NCBI GenBank assembly: GCA_002102225.1
Contig: LQPB01000030.1
Coordinates: 42,089 to 106,088 of the forward strand
Direction: 5' to 3'
Length of the DNA stretch: 64,000 bases
Origin: Mycobacterium interjectum
GTDB taxonomy: Bacteria > Actinomycetota > Actinomycetes > Mycobacteriales > Mycobacteriaceae
Shown here: positions 35,425 through 43,754 of the stretch, piece after piece
Layout of the letters: each line of letters opens with the position of its first letter
Numbering within the stretch: the first letter of the stretch is position 1
Program-made: the position numbers and the translations under genes
Notes under the pieces: model-generated
The model's database searches: none
Seen by the model: the letters and a program-made list of their open reading frames with translations, nothing else
Told to the model about the DNA's origin: nothing

Positions 35425-36726
35425 GTGATCCAACCCCGGACGCACTCGCGCGCATCCGCCGAGCTGTGGCGCTCGGTGCGCGGCTTGCCGGATTTCTGGC
35501 GGCTGCTGCAGGTGCGCATCGCGAGTCAGTTCGGCGACGGGCTCTTCCAGGCGGGGCTGGCTGGAGCGCTGTTGTTCAACCCGGATCGCGCCGCCGACCC
35601 GATGGCCATCGCACGCGCGTTCGCGGTGCTGTTCTTGCCGTACTCGTTGCTGGGGCCGTTCGCCGGCGCGCTGATGGACCGCTGGGATCGCCGGCTGGTG
35701 TTGGTGGGCGCGACCACGGCGCGCCTGATCCTCATCGCGGGCATCGGCACCATTCTGGCCGTGCGCGCAGGCGACATGCCGCTGCTGATCGCGGCGCTGT
35801 TCGCCAACGGCCTGGCCCGGTTCGTCGCGTCCGGGCTGTCGGCATCCCTGCCCCACGTCGTCCCGCGCGAACAGGTGGTGACGATGAACTCGGTCGCCAC
35901 CGCATCCGGTGCCGCCGCGGCGTTCCTGGGCGCCAACTTCATGCTGGTGCCGCGGTTCTTCGCCGGCGCCGGTGACGACGGCGCCTCGGTGATCATCTTC
36001 ATCACCGCCGTTCCCGTTTCGATCGCGTTGCTCTTGTCATTGCGGTTCGGCTCTCGCGTGCTGGGCCCGGACGACACCAAGCGGGCGATCCACGGATCGG
36101 CCGTGTATGCGGTGGTCACCGGCTGGCTGCACGGCGCCCGCACGGTGGTGCAGAGCCCTACCGTCGCAGCCACTTTGTCGGGCCTGGCTTCTCATCGGAT
36201 GGTGGTCGGGATCAACTCGCTGGTGATGTTGCTGCTGGTGCATCACCTTCCCGGTCCGACGACTGGGGGCCTGGGCATCGCGTTGGTGTTCTTCGCCGCT
36301 TCCGGTCTCGGCGCTTTTTTGGCCAACGTGTTGACGCCGTCGGCGATTCGCCGCTGGGGCCGCTACGCCACGGCCAACGGCGCGCTGGTCGCGGCCGCGC
36401 TCATCCAGATCCCCGGCGCCCTGCTCCGTCTCCCGGTGATGGTGGTGTGCGGCTTTTGCCTCGGCGTGGCCGGCCAGGTGGTCAAGCTGTGCGCCGACTC
36501 CGCGATGCAGATGGATGTCGACGACGCGCTGCGCGGTCACGTGTTCGCGGTGCAGGATGCGCTGTTCTGGGTGGCGTTCATCGTCGCGATCACGGTGTCC
36601 GCCATCCTGATTCCCGCCGACGGGCGCGCGCCGGTGTTTGTGCTCTTCGGGTCGGTGCTGTACGCGATCGGGCTCGCGATGCACAGCGTCATCGGGCGGC
36701 GCGGGCAGCCGGCCGGCGATCGCTAA
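35425..36726 (+). CDS. MFS transporter (Rv0037c homologue)
   Basis: This 433-residue protein has ~12 hydrophobic segments. The N-terminal half carries [16 protein letters not shown] and the MFS loop [16 protein letters not shown] (GxxxDRxxRR-type). Start GTG 35425 ([15 protein letters not shown]) is chosen for its fit to the recalled homologue; GTG 35410 and ATG 35323 are in frame. Efflux of an unknown compound is likely. The next gene starts 10 bp after the stop. Confidence 0.88.
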   Translation: MIQPRTHSRASAELWRSVRGLPDFWRLLQVRIASQFGDGLFQAGLAGALLFNPDRAADPMAIARAFAVLFLPYSLLGPFAGALMDRWDRRLVLVGATTARLILIAGIGTILAVRAGDMPLLIAALFANGLARFVASGLSASLPHVVPREQVVTMNSVATASGAAAAFLGANFMLVPRFFAGAGDDGASVIIFITAVPVSIALLLSLRFGSRVLGPDDTKRAIHGSAVYAVVTGWLHGARTVVQSPTVAATLSGLASHRMVVGINSLVMLLLVHHLPGPTTGGLGIALVFFAASGLGAFLANVLTPSAIRRWGRYATANGALVAAALIQIPGALLRLPVMVVCGFCLGVAGQVVKLCADSAMQMDVDDALRGHVFAVQDALFWVAFIVAITVSAILIPADGRAPVFVLFGSVLYAIGLAMHSVIGRRGQPAGDR

Positions 36727-36729
36727 GGT
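36724..36729 (+). promoter_or_regulatory. -10 box of the Rv0036c-like gene
   Basis: TAAGGT overlaps the MFS stop codon and ends 7 nt before GTG 36737. Confidence 0.45.
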
Positions 36730-36736
36730 ACATAGC

Positions 36737-37510
36737 GTGACCGCTGCCGAGCCGATGGTGGCCGACCTGCGCGCCGAAAGCGACGACCTCGACGCGCTGG
36801 TGGCGCCGCTGCGGGCCGACCGCTGGGCGGATCCGACACCGGCGCCGGGCTGGACCATCGCCCACCAGATCGGGCACCTGCTGTGGACCGACCGGGTCGC
36901 GCTCACCGCCGTCACCGACGAGGCGGGGTTCGCCGAGGTGCTGGCGGCGGCTCAGGCCGACCCGACCGGCTTCGTCGACGCGGGCGCCGAGGAACTGGCG
37001 GCCATGGCACCGGCCGAACTGCTCGCCGATTGGCGGGCCACCCGAGCGCGGCTGCACGAGGCACTGCTGGCGGTGCCCGACGGCCGCAAGCTGCCCTGGT
37101 TCGGCCCACCGATGAGCGCGTCGTCGATGGCGACGGCGCGGCTGATGGAGACGTGGGCGCACGGGCTCGACGTCGCCGATGCCCTCGGCGTCAAGCGGCG
37201 GGCCACCGAGCGCCTGCGGTCGATCGCGCACATCGGGGTGCGCACCCGCGATTACGCGTTCGTCATCAACAACCTGACTCCGCCGACCGACCCGTTCCTC
37301 GTCGAACTGCTCGGACCCGGCGGCGACACCTGGTCCTGGGGCCCGCCGGACGCCGCCCAGCGGGTCACCGGCTCCGCCGAGGACTTCTGCTTCCTGGTGA
37401 CGCAGCGGCGGTCGCTGGGCGCCCTGGACATCACCGCGCACGGTCCCGACGCGCGGCGATGGCTGGAGATCGCGCAAGCCTTCGCAGGGCCACCCGGCCC
37501 CGGTCGATGA
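36737..37510 (+). CDS. Mycothiol-dependent-enzyme-type DinB-like protein (Rv0036c homologue)
   Basis: This 257-residue protein has the helical bundle of maleylpyruvate isomerase/DinB-like mycothiol enzymes (TIGR03084 type): [36 protein letters not shown], with the metal-binding His in IAHQIGHL, later [14 protein letters not shown] with a third ligand, and a C-terminal SCP2-like domain. Mycothiol transfer or isomerisation is expected; the substrate is unknown. GTG start with leaderless -10. Confidence 0.88.
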   Translation: MTAAEPMVADLRAESDDLDALVAPLRADRWADPTPAPGWTIAHQIGHLLWTDRVALTAVTDEAGFAEVLAAAQADPTGFVDAGAEELAAMAPAELLADWRATRARLHEALLAVPDGRKLPWFGPPMSASSMATARLMETWAHGLDVADALGVKRRATERLRSIAHIGVRTRDYAFVINNLTPPTDPFLVELLGPGGDTWSWGPPDAAQRVTGSAEDFCFLVTQRRSLGALDITAHGPDARRWLEIAQAFAGPPGPGR

Positions 37511-37515
37511 GCCGC

Positions 37516-38736
37516 CTACAGCTCAGCCGTCGGCTCGTTGAGCTTGTGAAACCACGCGAGGTGGTAGTTCGCCGACACCAGATCCCCGGTCACGGCGCCT
37601 TCGGTGGCGGCCAGTAGCAGGCAGTTGAGGAAAAGCGCGGGGTCGATCTTCGGATACTGGATCAACAGCTGATAGCGCGCCGTATCGAGATGCACCCGGA
37701 GCAGATCGATCTCTTCTTCCGCGACGCCGGTTCCGGCGGCCGCGGCCCGGGCCAGCGTGTGCACCATCCGCGGCAATCCGTCCCGCCAGTGGGTGGCCTG
37801 GCTCAACTCCCAGCCGAGGTCGTCCACCGCGGGCAGCTCCCGGGGCTGCGCCGAGGCCTCCGTCTCGGCGAAGTCATCCAGCCACCCCAGGGGATCACCG
37901 GGGGCGTAGGTACGGGCCCGCCGGGTCTCGCCGATCAGGGCCGCGGCCTTGCCCGTGCGTCGCTGCGGTTCCAATAACCGCACGCCCGCGGGAAGCGCGA
38001 TCCCCGGCGGTATCCAGCCGTGGGCGAAGTCGGTGACCAACACGGTGCCGCCGTCGGGGCGATCGCCGATCGCCCAATTCAGGCGCGGCTCTTGATGGAC
38101 CACGAACGCCAGGAGGCGCTGCAACCGTTCGTCGTCGGATTCGCTTGCCCTCGCGGCCGCCGGGATGATCTCCGTCGGCTCGGGCCGCGGGGCGGTGCTC
38201 GCCGCGTCGGAGGCGCGGTGCCGACCCTCTGGAGCGTCGGGCTCCTCCTCGTCGACGGCCGCCTCGATCCGTCCCGGATCATCGGGCTCGTCCACGACGG
38301 CTTCCCGAGGGGCGGGAGAGGCGTCGGTGACCACGGGGATGACTTGCGTCGTCTCGAGATCGGCGCCGTCCGGGGGCGGCCCGGGCTTGCCGGCGGGCAG
38401 CTGGCGCATCGCCGACTCGACGCGCCGCATCGCACGCGCCCGGGCGTCCTCGACGACCCTGGCTTCTTCAGCCCGTCGGGCGAATTCGGGCATCTCCGCC
38501 AGCCGGATCTTCCTCAGCTCGTCGTTGGCGCTGCGGGTGATGCGCTGCAGGTCGTCCCTCAGATACCCTGCGAGAGTGGCGGTTTCGGGGCTGTTCGTGG
38601 ACAACTCGGCAGGCCAAAGCCCGCCCGTCACCCAGGGGGTGCAGTCGACGGGAGAGCTGAAGGCCGGAATCGTCAGCGATTCCCGGGTCGCTCTCCGGAG
38701 GCGCTGGCGCGCCGTGATCCGACCGAAGATCGCCAC
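37516..38736 (-). CDS. Rv0029-like protein of the type VII-associated cluster (DUF5632/DUF5631-like)
   Basis: This 406-residue protein has an N-terminal ~110 residues with TIPAFSSPVDCTPWVTGGLWPAELST, then a charged variable linker (~110-205), then a C-terminal alpha/beta part (LLAFVVHQEPRLNWAIGDRPDGGTVLVTDFAHGWIPPGI) and a helical end. It has no signal peptide. Homologues sit beside ESX-related genes. Domain names are recalled, not searched. It is the last gene of the minus-strand cluster. Confidence 0.75.
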   Translation of the reverse strand: MAIFGRITARQRLRRATRESLTIPAFSSPVDCTPWVTGGLWPAELSTNSPETATLAGYLRDDLQRITRSANDELRKIRLAEMPEFARRAEEARVVEDARARAMRRVESAMRQLPAGKPGPPPDGADLETTQVIPVVTDASPAPREAVVDEPDDPGRIEAAVDEEEPDAPEGRHRASDAASTAPRPEPTEIIPAAARASESDDERLQRLLAFVVHQEPRLNWAIGDRPDGGTVLVTDFAHGWIPPGIALPAGVRLLEPQRRTGKAAALIGETRRARTYAPGDPLGWLDDFAETEASAQPRELPAVDDLGWELSQATHWRDGLPRMVHTLARAAAAGTGVAEEEIDLLRVHLDTARYQLLIQYPKIDPALFLNCLLLAATEGAVTGDLVSANYHLAWFHKLNEPTAEL

Positions 38737-38806
38737 TGGCTAAGCCTACCGGGATCCGTCGGGGCGTCTATTCGGTCGGTGAATTGTGCTGCTGCGACGG
38801 CCTGGG

Positions 38807-38812
38807 TAGCGT
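38807..38812 (+). promoter_or_regulatory. -10 box of the 47-residue gene
   Basis: TAGCGT ends 6 nt before ATG 38819, the same arrangement seen before the pirin and glutathione peroxidase genes. Confidence 0.5.
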
Positions 38813-38818
38813 GGGGAC

Positions 38819-38962
38819 ATGGCTGATTCTGCGCTGCAGCAGCAACTCGACGAGGTGCGCGCCCTGCTGGCCCGCGCACGAGAGTTGTTCGGCCCCAATC
38901 CGGTCGAGCCGCCGACGGACATCGCCCCCGATCCCGACAGCGCCAAGACCTGGTTGGTTTAG
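38819..38962 (+). CDS. Small 47-residue protein inside the type VII-associated cluster
   Basis: ATG 38819 to TAG 38962 encodes a peptide beginning MADSALQQQLDEVRALLARA, a heptad-like amphipathic helix, followed by a Pro/Asp-rich stretch and ending AKTWLV. A TAGCGT -10 box 6 nt upstream predicts a leaderless mRNA. It lies on the opposite strand to the whole Rv0023-Rv0029 cluster, and its stop overlaps the stop of the Rv0028-like gene (TTAG). The helix and the tight promoter make a real gene likely. No function can be assigned. Confidence 0.7.
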   Translation: MADSALQQQLDEVRALLARARELFGPNPVEPPTDIAPDPDSAKTWLV

Positions 38963-39261
38963 GCGCGGCGCCGCAACTTGTGCGCCAGCAGCTTTTCGAT
39001 CGCCGCATCCAGATCGTGCGGGCTGGGCACCTCCATCGACGGGGTATGGCCGGCCGCCACGATCTCGTTGCGGACTTCGAGCAGCGCTTTGAGGCAGGAC
39101 ACGTCGGCGGTCAACAGGATTCCCTGCGCCAGAGTTTCGGCGTCGGTCTCCATCGCCTCTTCGCTCAGCGCGACGCTGTGCATGTACCCGCCGCGGCAGG
39201 AGCGGACAAGGATGTGCCCGCTCGGGTGGACGGTGTCGAAGGCGGGATTGGCGTCCGTCAC
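38959..39261 (-). CDS. DUF2694-type protein (Rv0028 homologue)
   Basis: This 100-residue protein contains HPSGHILVRSCRGGYMHSVALSEEAMETDAETLAQGILLTADVSCLKALLEVRNEI, the pattern of small ESX-associated proteins. Its ATG overlaps the stop of the EspC-like gene (ATGA, 39258-39261), so the two are translationally coupled. No signal peptide. Confidence 0.82.
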   Translation of the reverse strand: MTDANPAFDTVHPSGHILVRSCRGGYMHSVALSEEAMETDAETLAQGILLTADVSCLKALLEVRNEIVAAGHTPSMEVPSPHDLDAAIEKLLAHKLRRRA

Positions 39262-39575
39262 CGACCCCCGTCAACGATGCCGCCGAAGTTTCGTGCCGCG
39301 CCTTGCTCGTGCTCTTCCCACATCGCCGCCGACGCACTGAGTTTCTCCGCCATGTCGGCGTGGTCGTCAGCCTGCTGTTCGTAGCACTGGCGTCGCAGCT
39401 CGAGCAGTTCGCGTCCGGCATCGCGCAGTTCGCCGAAGATAGGCCCCAGCGAGTCCAGGCTTTCCTGGATCGCCGCGTGCGAAGAAGGAACGGTGCGCAG
39501 GTAATCGGAGGTCTGCTGGTGATGCGCAGCGGCTTCGCGTAAGTGCGCGGGCACCACACGGATTGGTTCTGCCAT
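39258..39575 (-). CDS. EspC-like type VII secretion-associated protein (Rv0027 homologue)
   Basis: This 105-residue all-helical protein (RVVPAHLREAAAHHQQTSDYLRTV... LLELRRQCYEQQADDHADMAEKLSASAAMWEEHE) has the size and helix-turn-helix hairpin of the EspC/DUF2580 family. A clear YxxxD/E export signal was not found in the expected place, so secretion is not certain. Coupled to the DUF2694 gene. Confidence 0.8.
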   Translation of the reverse strand: MAEPIRVVPAHLREAAAHHQQTSDYLRTVPSSHAAIQESLDSLGPIFGELRDAGRELLELRRQCYEQQADDHADMAEKLSASAAMWEEHEQGAARNFGGIVDGGR

Positions 39576-39630
39576 CTGCTCTCTCTCCTACTCGGTGCGC
39601 CGCCGGGGGAGGGCGGGGTCAACATTATCC

Positions 39631-41031
39631 TCAGGTGGTCGACGTGGCCGCCGGCCCCGTGGGTACCGGTGTGTGCGGCTCGACCGGCGGGTTCGCGGGC
39701 GCGCTCACCGCCGGTGGATGCTCCCAGCCTAGAAAGTTCGGCCCGCTCACGGTGGCGATGCGCTGAATCTGGCCATCGAGAAGGGCCTTTTCATGCCCGA
39801 GGGCGAGTGCGTGACGATCGGTGAGGATGCCGATGTCGCCGGGCGTCGCTTGCAGCGGGTCGAGGGGATGGGGGACCGCCGTTCCCGGCGGGGGGATGGT
39901 AATTCCCTGCTGATGGAACGCATCTGGGATCGAGGCGCCACCGACGGCGGCTTGGATCGCCGCGGCCAGCTGTGGGCTGGCGGCGGTCACCGTATCGCCA
40001 TCGGGCAGGGTGACCGGCGTCGGGCCCACGGCCGGCGATTCGGGCGGGTCCGTCGCGACGTCCTCTGCGTGGGCCGTGTCCTCGTCAGCGTCGTCCGGCT
40101 CGTCGTGACTGGCGTCGTCGGCGGGGTCGGGGTTATGGGATGCGAACGGCCGCTCCGCGCCGAGGTCCTGCAGGCCGGGTAGCTGGAGGCCGCCCGTACC
40201 GCCCGGTATCGGCGCCCCACCGAAGCCGGCCGGCACCGAAGGCGGAGCCGTCGGCATAGCCGGCACCGCGGGGGCGGCGGCGCTCCCCACGGGCGAGGGG
40301 CCGGGCGGATCACCGGTGGGCGGGCCGGGGTCGTCGGCCCACGTCGAATCCAGCAGCGGGTCCATGTCGGGATCCGCGACGGGCTCGTGGCCTGTGCTGT
40401 CGGCGGGCACGGCAACCGGAACGGCGGCCGCCGCCGGGCGCTCGTCGGGGCCGTGCTTGGAGGCGTCGTACAGCGACGTCCAGGCGGCCATCAGCGCCGA
40501 TTTCGACGTATCGTCCAGGCTGGCGTTCAGGACGACCGCGCGGATGTCCTTGAGCTTGCCGATCAGGAACCGCTGGAAATCGCGCGCCCCGGCCGGGGTG
40601 TCGAGGTCCGACCGCGTCAGGACCGCGACTTCGGTTTCGCGCTGCAACTTGGTCAGCGCTTCCCTACCCTCGACGGCGTTCAGGTGGGCGTTCAGGATGG
40701 CGTTGATCACCTGCATGTCCAGCTGCGAGCTGGCCGAATTCTGGTGCGCCAGGGCGGCTTCGGCATCCGTCATGGCCTCGGCGGCCTGGCCCTGCCCGCG
40801 GTCGGGCTCGGGTGTGCCCGGTGGCGGGGCGCCCGGAGCCGCGGCGCCGAACAGGCTCGAATGCTGTTGGCGGATCTTTCGCACGATCGCATCGAGTGTT
40901 TCCGGCCGGGTGGTCGGGGTCATGACCGCGGCCACCTCGTCCGGCGCCAGACCCGTCTGCCACCCGTTCGGATCGCCGGTGCGGTCGCGGATGTAGGTGA
41001 TCGCGTTGATCAGCTCGTCATACGTCGACAT
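39631..41031 (-). CDS. Rv0026-like protein with DUF4226-type helical domain
   Basis: This 466-residue protein starts at ATG 41031 (MSTYDELINAITYIRDRTGD). The segment EAMTDAEAALAHQNSASSQLDMQVIN... LDTPAGARDFQRFLIGKLKDIRAVVLNAS (~85-195) resembles the two upstream cluster genes. A Pro/Asp-rich variable part (~200-370) follows. The C-terminus has a conserved end ATVSGPNFLGWEHPP. An alternative ATG 41088 is in frame. Confidence 0.75.
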   Translation of the reverse strand: MSTYDELINAITYIRDRTGDPNGWQTGLAPDEVAAVMTPTTRPETLDAIVRKIRQQHSSLFGAAAPGAPPPGTPEPDRGQGQAAEAMTDAEAALAHQNSASSQLDMQVINAILNAHLNAVEGREALTKLQRETEVAVLTRSDLDTPAGARDFQRFLIGKLKDIRAVVLNASLDDTSKSALMAAWTSLYDASKHGPDERPAAAAVPVAVPADSTGHEPVADPDMDPLLDSTWADDPGPPTGDPPGPSPVGSAAAPAVPAMPTAPPSVPAGFGGAPIPGGTGGLQLPGLQDLGAERPFASHNPDPADDASHDEPDDADEDTAHAEDVATDPPESPAVGPTPVTLPDGDTVTAASPQLAAAIQAAVGGASIPDAFHQQGITIPPPGTAVPHPLDPLQATPGDIGILTDRHALALGHEKALLDGQIQRIATVSGPNFLGWEHPPAVSAPANPPVEPHTPVPTGPAATSTT

Positions 41032-41133
41032 CGATGTCGCGGCCCCTCCATGCCGCGCGACAGTACCCAGGCCCGTTCCTGCCGACAATTCACCCCGGCG
41101 CGCCTGTGGACCTCCACTCCGGCGCGGTCGCGT

Positions 41134-41511
41134 CTAGCCCGCGGGGATGGAGTACTGCGCGCGCAGCCCTTCCAGGACAGCCCTTTTCGCGCGGCCGAGC
41201 TCGCGGGCATCGGACACGACCCGGGCGATCTCGCGCTGCTTGTCCACCAGAAATCTGTGCAGTTCGCGCGCCCCCATCGGGGTGTCGGCCGCGAGGTCCC
41301 CGCGTTGAAGGGCGGCCCGGTCGATCTCCTCGGCGATCGCGTCGAGTCGCCTGACGCTCTCGCGGGTCGCGGCGTGGGCGCTGGCGAGCACCTCGGCCAG
41401 CACGCGGTCCGCGTCGGAGGCGGTGTTGTGCCGGCCGGCCAGCGCCGACTGCCCCGCCTGGATGGCGCCCAGCGAGGGTCCGGCTTGTTCCGGGATGGAT
41501 TCGTTTGTCAT
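41134..41511 (-). CDS. Rv0025-like DUF4226-type helical protein
   Basis: This 125-residue helical protein, [24 protein letters not shown]..., contains [26 protein letters not shown], clearly related to the TPAGARDFQRFLIGKLKDI block of the next gene. ATG 41511 overlaps the NlpC/P60 stop (ATGA). Probably a non-enzymatic partner. Confidence 0.8.
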   Translation of the reverse strand: MTNESIPEQAGPSLGAIQAGQSALAGRHNTASDADRVLAEVLASAHAATRESVRRLDAIAEEIDRAALQRGDLAADTPMGARELHRFLVDKQREIARVVSDARELGRAKRAVLEGLRAQYSIPAG

Positions 41512-42335
41512 AGCGGCCGCCGAATCGCGATGTTGTTGCCCATCCGGCTGATTCGCACCGACGCGCCCGAGTACGGCGCCTCGACGACGAGGTTGTTGCC
41601 GATCGCCATCTGCACGTGCCCGGCGTGGGGGAAGACCAGGTCGCCCGGCCGGACCAGCGAGCGGGGCACCGGAATCCCGTCGTTGATCTGCTGATAGGTG
41701 GTGCGGCCCAGGTGAATGCCCGCCTGCGCGTAGGACCACTGGACCAGTCCCGAACAGTCGAACTGCTCGGGTCCGGTCGCACCCCACACGTAGGGGCGTC
41801 CCAGTCGCGACAGCGCCGCGCGCACCGCCGCCGCGGCGCGCCCGTTCAGCGCCGGCAGGCCCGGAAAGCGTTGGTGCGCCGGGCGGTAGCGCAGCGCCCG
41901 CAGCGCCGTGGAGTGCCGCCGCGCCTTCAGGCGGGCCGACAGGATGTGCGCCCGCTGCGCGCGCAGCCGGGCGACCCGGCGGCGCATCGCCTCGCGCTGG
42001 GCCAGCGGCGTCAGGGGAATCGGAGCCGCCGCGGCGTCGGCACGGGCCTCGTCGAGGACGGATTTGGTGCGGTCACGGGCCTCGACGCGATCCTGGTGGG
42101 CGCGGGCGATGACCCCGGCGGCTTCGGCATCCGTGCGCGCCGCCGACTGCAGGCGATGCTCACTGCGCGCCACCGCCAGCCGGTAAAAACCTTGTGCCAC
42201 ATCGCTGTTGAGGTCGGCGTCGCGTTGCAGCGACTCGCGGTGATGCGCGGTACGCGCATCCAGCGTCGGTGGGCTCGTGCTGCCGGCGAAGAGTCGATGG
42301 GCGCGCGTCAGCACCTCGATTTCGCTCTCAGTCAT
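41508..42335 (-). CDS. NlpC/P60 cell-wall peptidase with helical N-terminal domain (Rv0024 homologue)
   Basis: This 275-residue protein has a coiled helical region at residues ~1-150, including [23 protein letters not shown], similar to the DUF4226-like neighbours. The C-terminal ~110 residues are an NlpC/P60 domain: catalytic Cys in [16 protein letters not shown], His in [12 protein letters not shown], preceded by [10 protein letters not shown]. It should cleave peptidoglycan stem peptides. No Sec signal is visible, which suggests type VII export. Both ends overlap neighbours by 4 bp. Confidence 0.9.
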   Translation of the reverse strand: MTESEIEVLTRAHRLFAGSTSPPTLDARTAHHRESLQRDADLNSDVAQGFYRLAVARSEHRLQSAARTDAEAAGVIARAHQDRVEARDRTKSVLDEARADAAAAPIPLTPLAQREAMRRRVARLRAQRAHILSARLKARRHSTALRALRYRPAHQRFPGLPALNGRAAAAVRAALSRLGRPYVWGATGPEQFDCSGLVQWSYAQAGIHLGRTTYQQINDGIPVPRSLVRPGDLVFPHAGHVQMAIGNNLVVEAPYSGASVRISRMGNNIAIRRPL

Positions 42336-43120
42336 CGCGCCTCCTCGCCGGCGTCGCGATCTGGGTGGGCCCGGCCGGACGACTCGACCGCCTCGGCGAA
42401 GGCGCGGATGCGGGGGAGCGCCCCCGGGGGAATCACGCCCCTGTTGCGGATGTCCCACATGTCGTCGGTGCCGACGCCGACGAGGGCCGCGATGATGGTC
42501 TCTGGCAACGACGACTGCACGCAGGCGCGATCGAAGCGCGCGCTCAGGCTGGTGGGCATCCGTTCCAACAGGGCCGTGCGCGTGGCCTCGAGCGCCTGCA
42601 GGTGCTCCATCAGGCGGCCCGTCGAGTCGGCGCCGGCGTTGACGGCCACCCGCCAGGAGCTGGCCGCCAGCATCTCCGCCTTCACGCACTGCGCGATCAC
42701 AGACAGAATATACGTCTCATATTCGTTTGATGTCGTCGCCGGCAGCCGATCGATGACGGATTTGAGCGCATCGAGCTGGGCCTCGGCGTAGCCCTCCAGG
42801 ACTTCGGTGTCGCTGTGCCGGTCGACCACCACCGCGCCGGGGGGCCTCGCGGGCCGCGTGTCGACCGGCTGCGCGGCCATCAGCCGGGCCAACTCGGCGT
42901 CCGGGTCGGCGGCCACCAGCAGCCGGGAGTAGGTGCCCGGCGGGAGGCCGAGCCCATTCTCGACCTTCTGAACTGTGCTTTTGTGCGGCTTGCGGGCACC
43001 GCGCTCCAGGAAGCTCAGCCCCATGATGCTCACGCCCGTCGCGGCGGCCAGCTCCGCCAGCGACCAGTCGCGCGACTCGCGCAACGCGCGGATGGCCGCG
43101 CCGGCCGATTCACGGCTCAC
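42332..43120 (-). CDS. XRE-type transcriptional regulator (Rv0023 homologue)
   Basis: This 262-residue protein starts at GTG 43120. Its N-terminal helix-turn-helix is IRALRESRDWSLAELAAATGVSIMGLSFLERGARKPHKSTVQKVENGLGL (~10-59). The C-terminal ~190 residues are helical and unrecognised. It heads the cluster and is divergent from whiB5. Two copies of a TATACG..TTTTG.CT motif in the shared intergenic region are plausible binding sites. Confidence 0.88.
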   Translation of the reverse strand: MSRESAGAAIRALRESRDWSLAELAAATGVSIMGLSFLERGARKPHKSTVQKVENGLGLPPGTYSRLLVAADPDAELARLMAAQPVDTRPARPPGAVVVDRHSDTEVLEGYAEAQLDALKSVIDRLPATTSNEYETYILSVIAQCVKAEMLAASSWRVAVNAGADSTGRLMEHLQALEATRTALLERMPTSLSARFDRACVQSSLPETIIAALVGVGTDDMWDIRNRGVIPPGALPRIRAFAEAVESSGRAHPDRDAGEEAR

Positions 43121-43175
43121 CGCAGGCTCCGGCCATAGGCCGGATATTACACACGGCGGCCGACCGTCCTCCGTA

Positions 43176-43241
43176 TATACGTTTTTGTCTCGTTTCTCTT
43201 GCGCTGGCGGAATATCTATGTATACGCTTTTGCCTACGTTT
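43176..43241. repeat. Imperfect direct repeat between Rv0023-like gene and whiB5
   Basis: TATACGTTTTTGTCTCGTTT (43176-43195) and a 21-bp relative at 43221-43241 share TATACG(T/C)TTTTG(T/C)CT then CGTTT. The centres are 45 bp apart (about four helical turns), in an AT-rich divergent promoter region. Confidence 0.6.
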
Positions 43242-43266
43242 CGCTACTGACCCAAGGAGACCGGCC

Positions 43267-43683
43267 ATGGGACACCCTTGCGCAGCCAACCCGGAATTGT
43301 GGTTCGGCTATCCCGACGACGACGGTGGTGACGGCGCGGCGAAAGCCCGCGCCTATGAGCGGTCCGCGACCGAGGCGCGGATCCAGTGCCTGCGCCGCTG
43401 CCCGCTGGCGCAGCAGCGCCGGTGCGCCCAGCACGCCATCGCGCACCGCGAGGAGTACGGCGTCTGGGCCGGCGTCAAACTGCCCGGCGGCCAGTACCGC
43501 AAGCGCGAACAACTCGCCCGCGCCCATGACGTGCTGCGCCGCATCGCCGCCGGCGAGATCAATTCCCGGCAACTGCCCGAAAACGCGGCGCTGTTGGCCC
43601 GGCACGAGCACGACGCGGTCCCCGCCGCCGCGGTGGTCTTGCACCTGCCGACCGCACAAGTGGGGCCCCGGTCCGCCGCCTGA
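43267..43683 (+). CDS. whiB5: WhiB family iron-sulfur regulator WhiB5
   Basis: This 138-residue protein has the four [4Fe-4S] cysteines: GHPC (5), RIQC, RRCP and RRCAQHA, and the GVWAG turn (EEYGVWAGVKLPGGQ). A C-terminal basic stretch is present (QYRKREQLARAHDVLRR). Equivalent to Rv0022c, which controls ESX and immunomodulatory genes. The location next to the type VII-associated cluster fits. Ribosome-binding site AAGGAGA. Confidence 0.92.
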   Translation: MGHPCAANPELWFGYPDDDGGDGAAKARAYERSATEARIQCLRRCPLAQQRRCAQHAIAHREEYGVWAGVKLPGGQYRKREQLARAHDVLRRIAAGEINSRQLPENAALLARHEHDAVPAAAVVLHLPTAQVGPRSAA

Positions 43684-43693
43684 CAGTTTGCTG

Positions 43694-43709
43694 ACCCCGC
43701 CGACGGGGT
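43694..43709 (+). terminator. Short hairpin after whiB5
   Basis: ACCCCG-CCGA-CGGGGT, a 6-bp stem 11 bp after the stop, without a U-run. Weak candidate. Confidence 0.3.
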
Positions 43710-43754
43710 AGACCGGCTTGGCACGACCGAGTCTGTCCACCCCGAGGCGGATCA

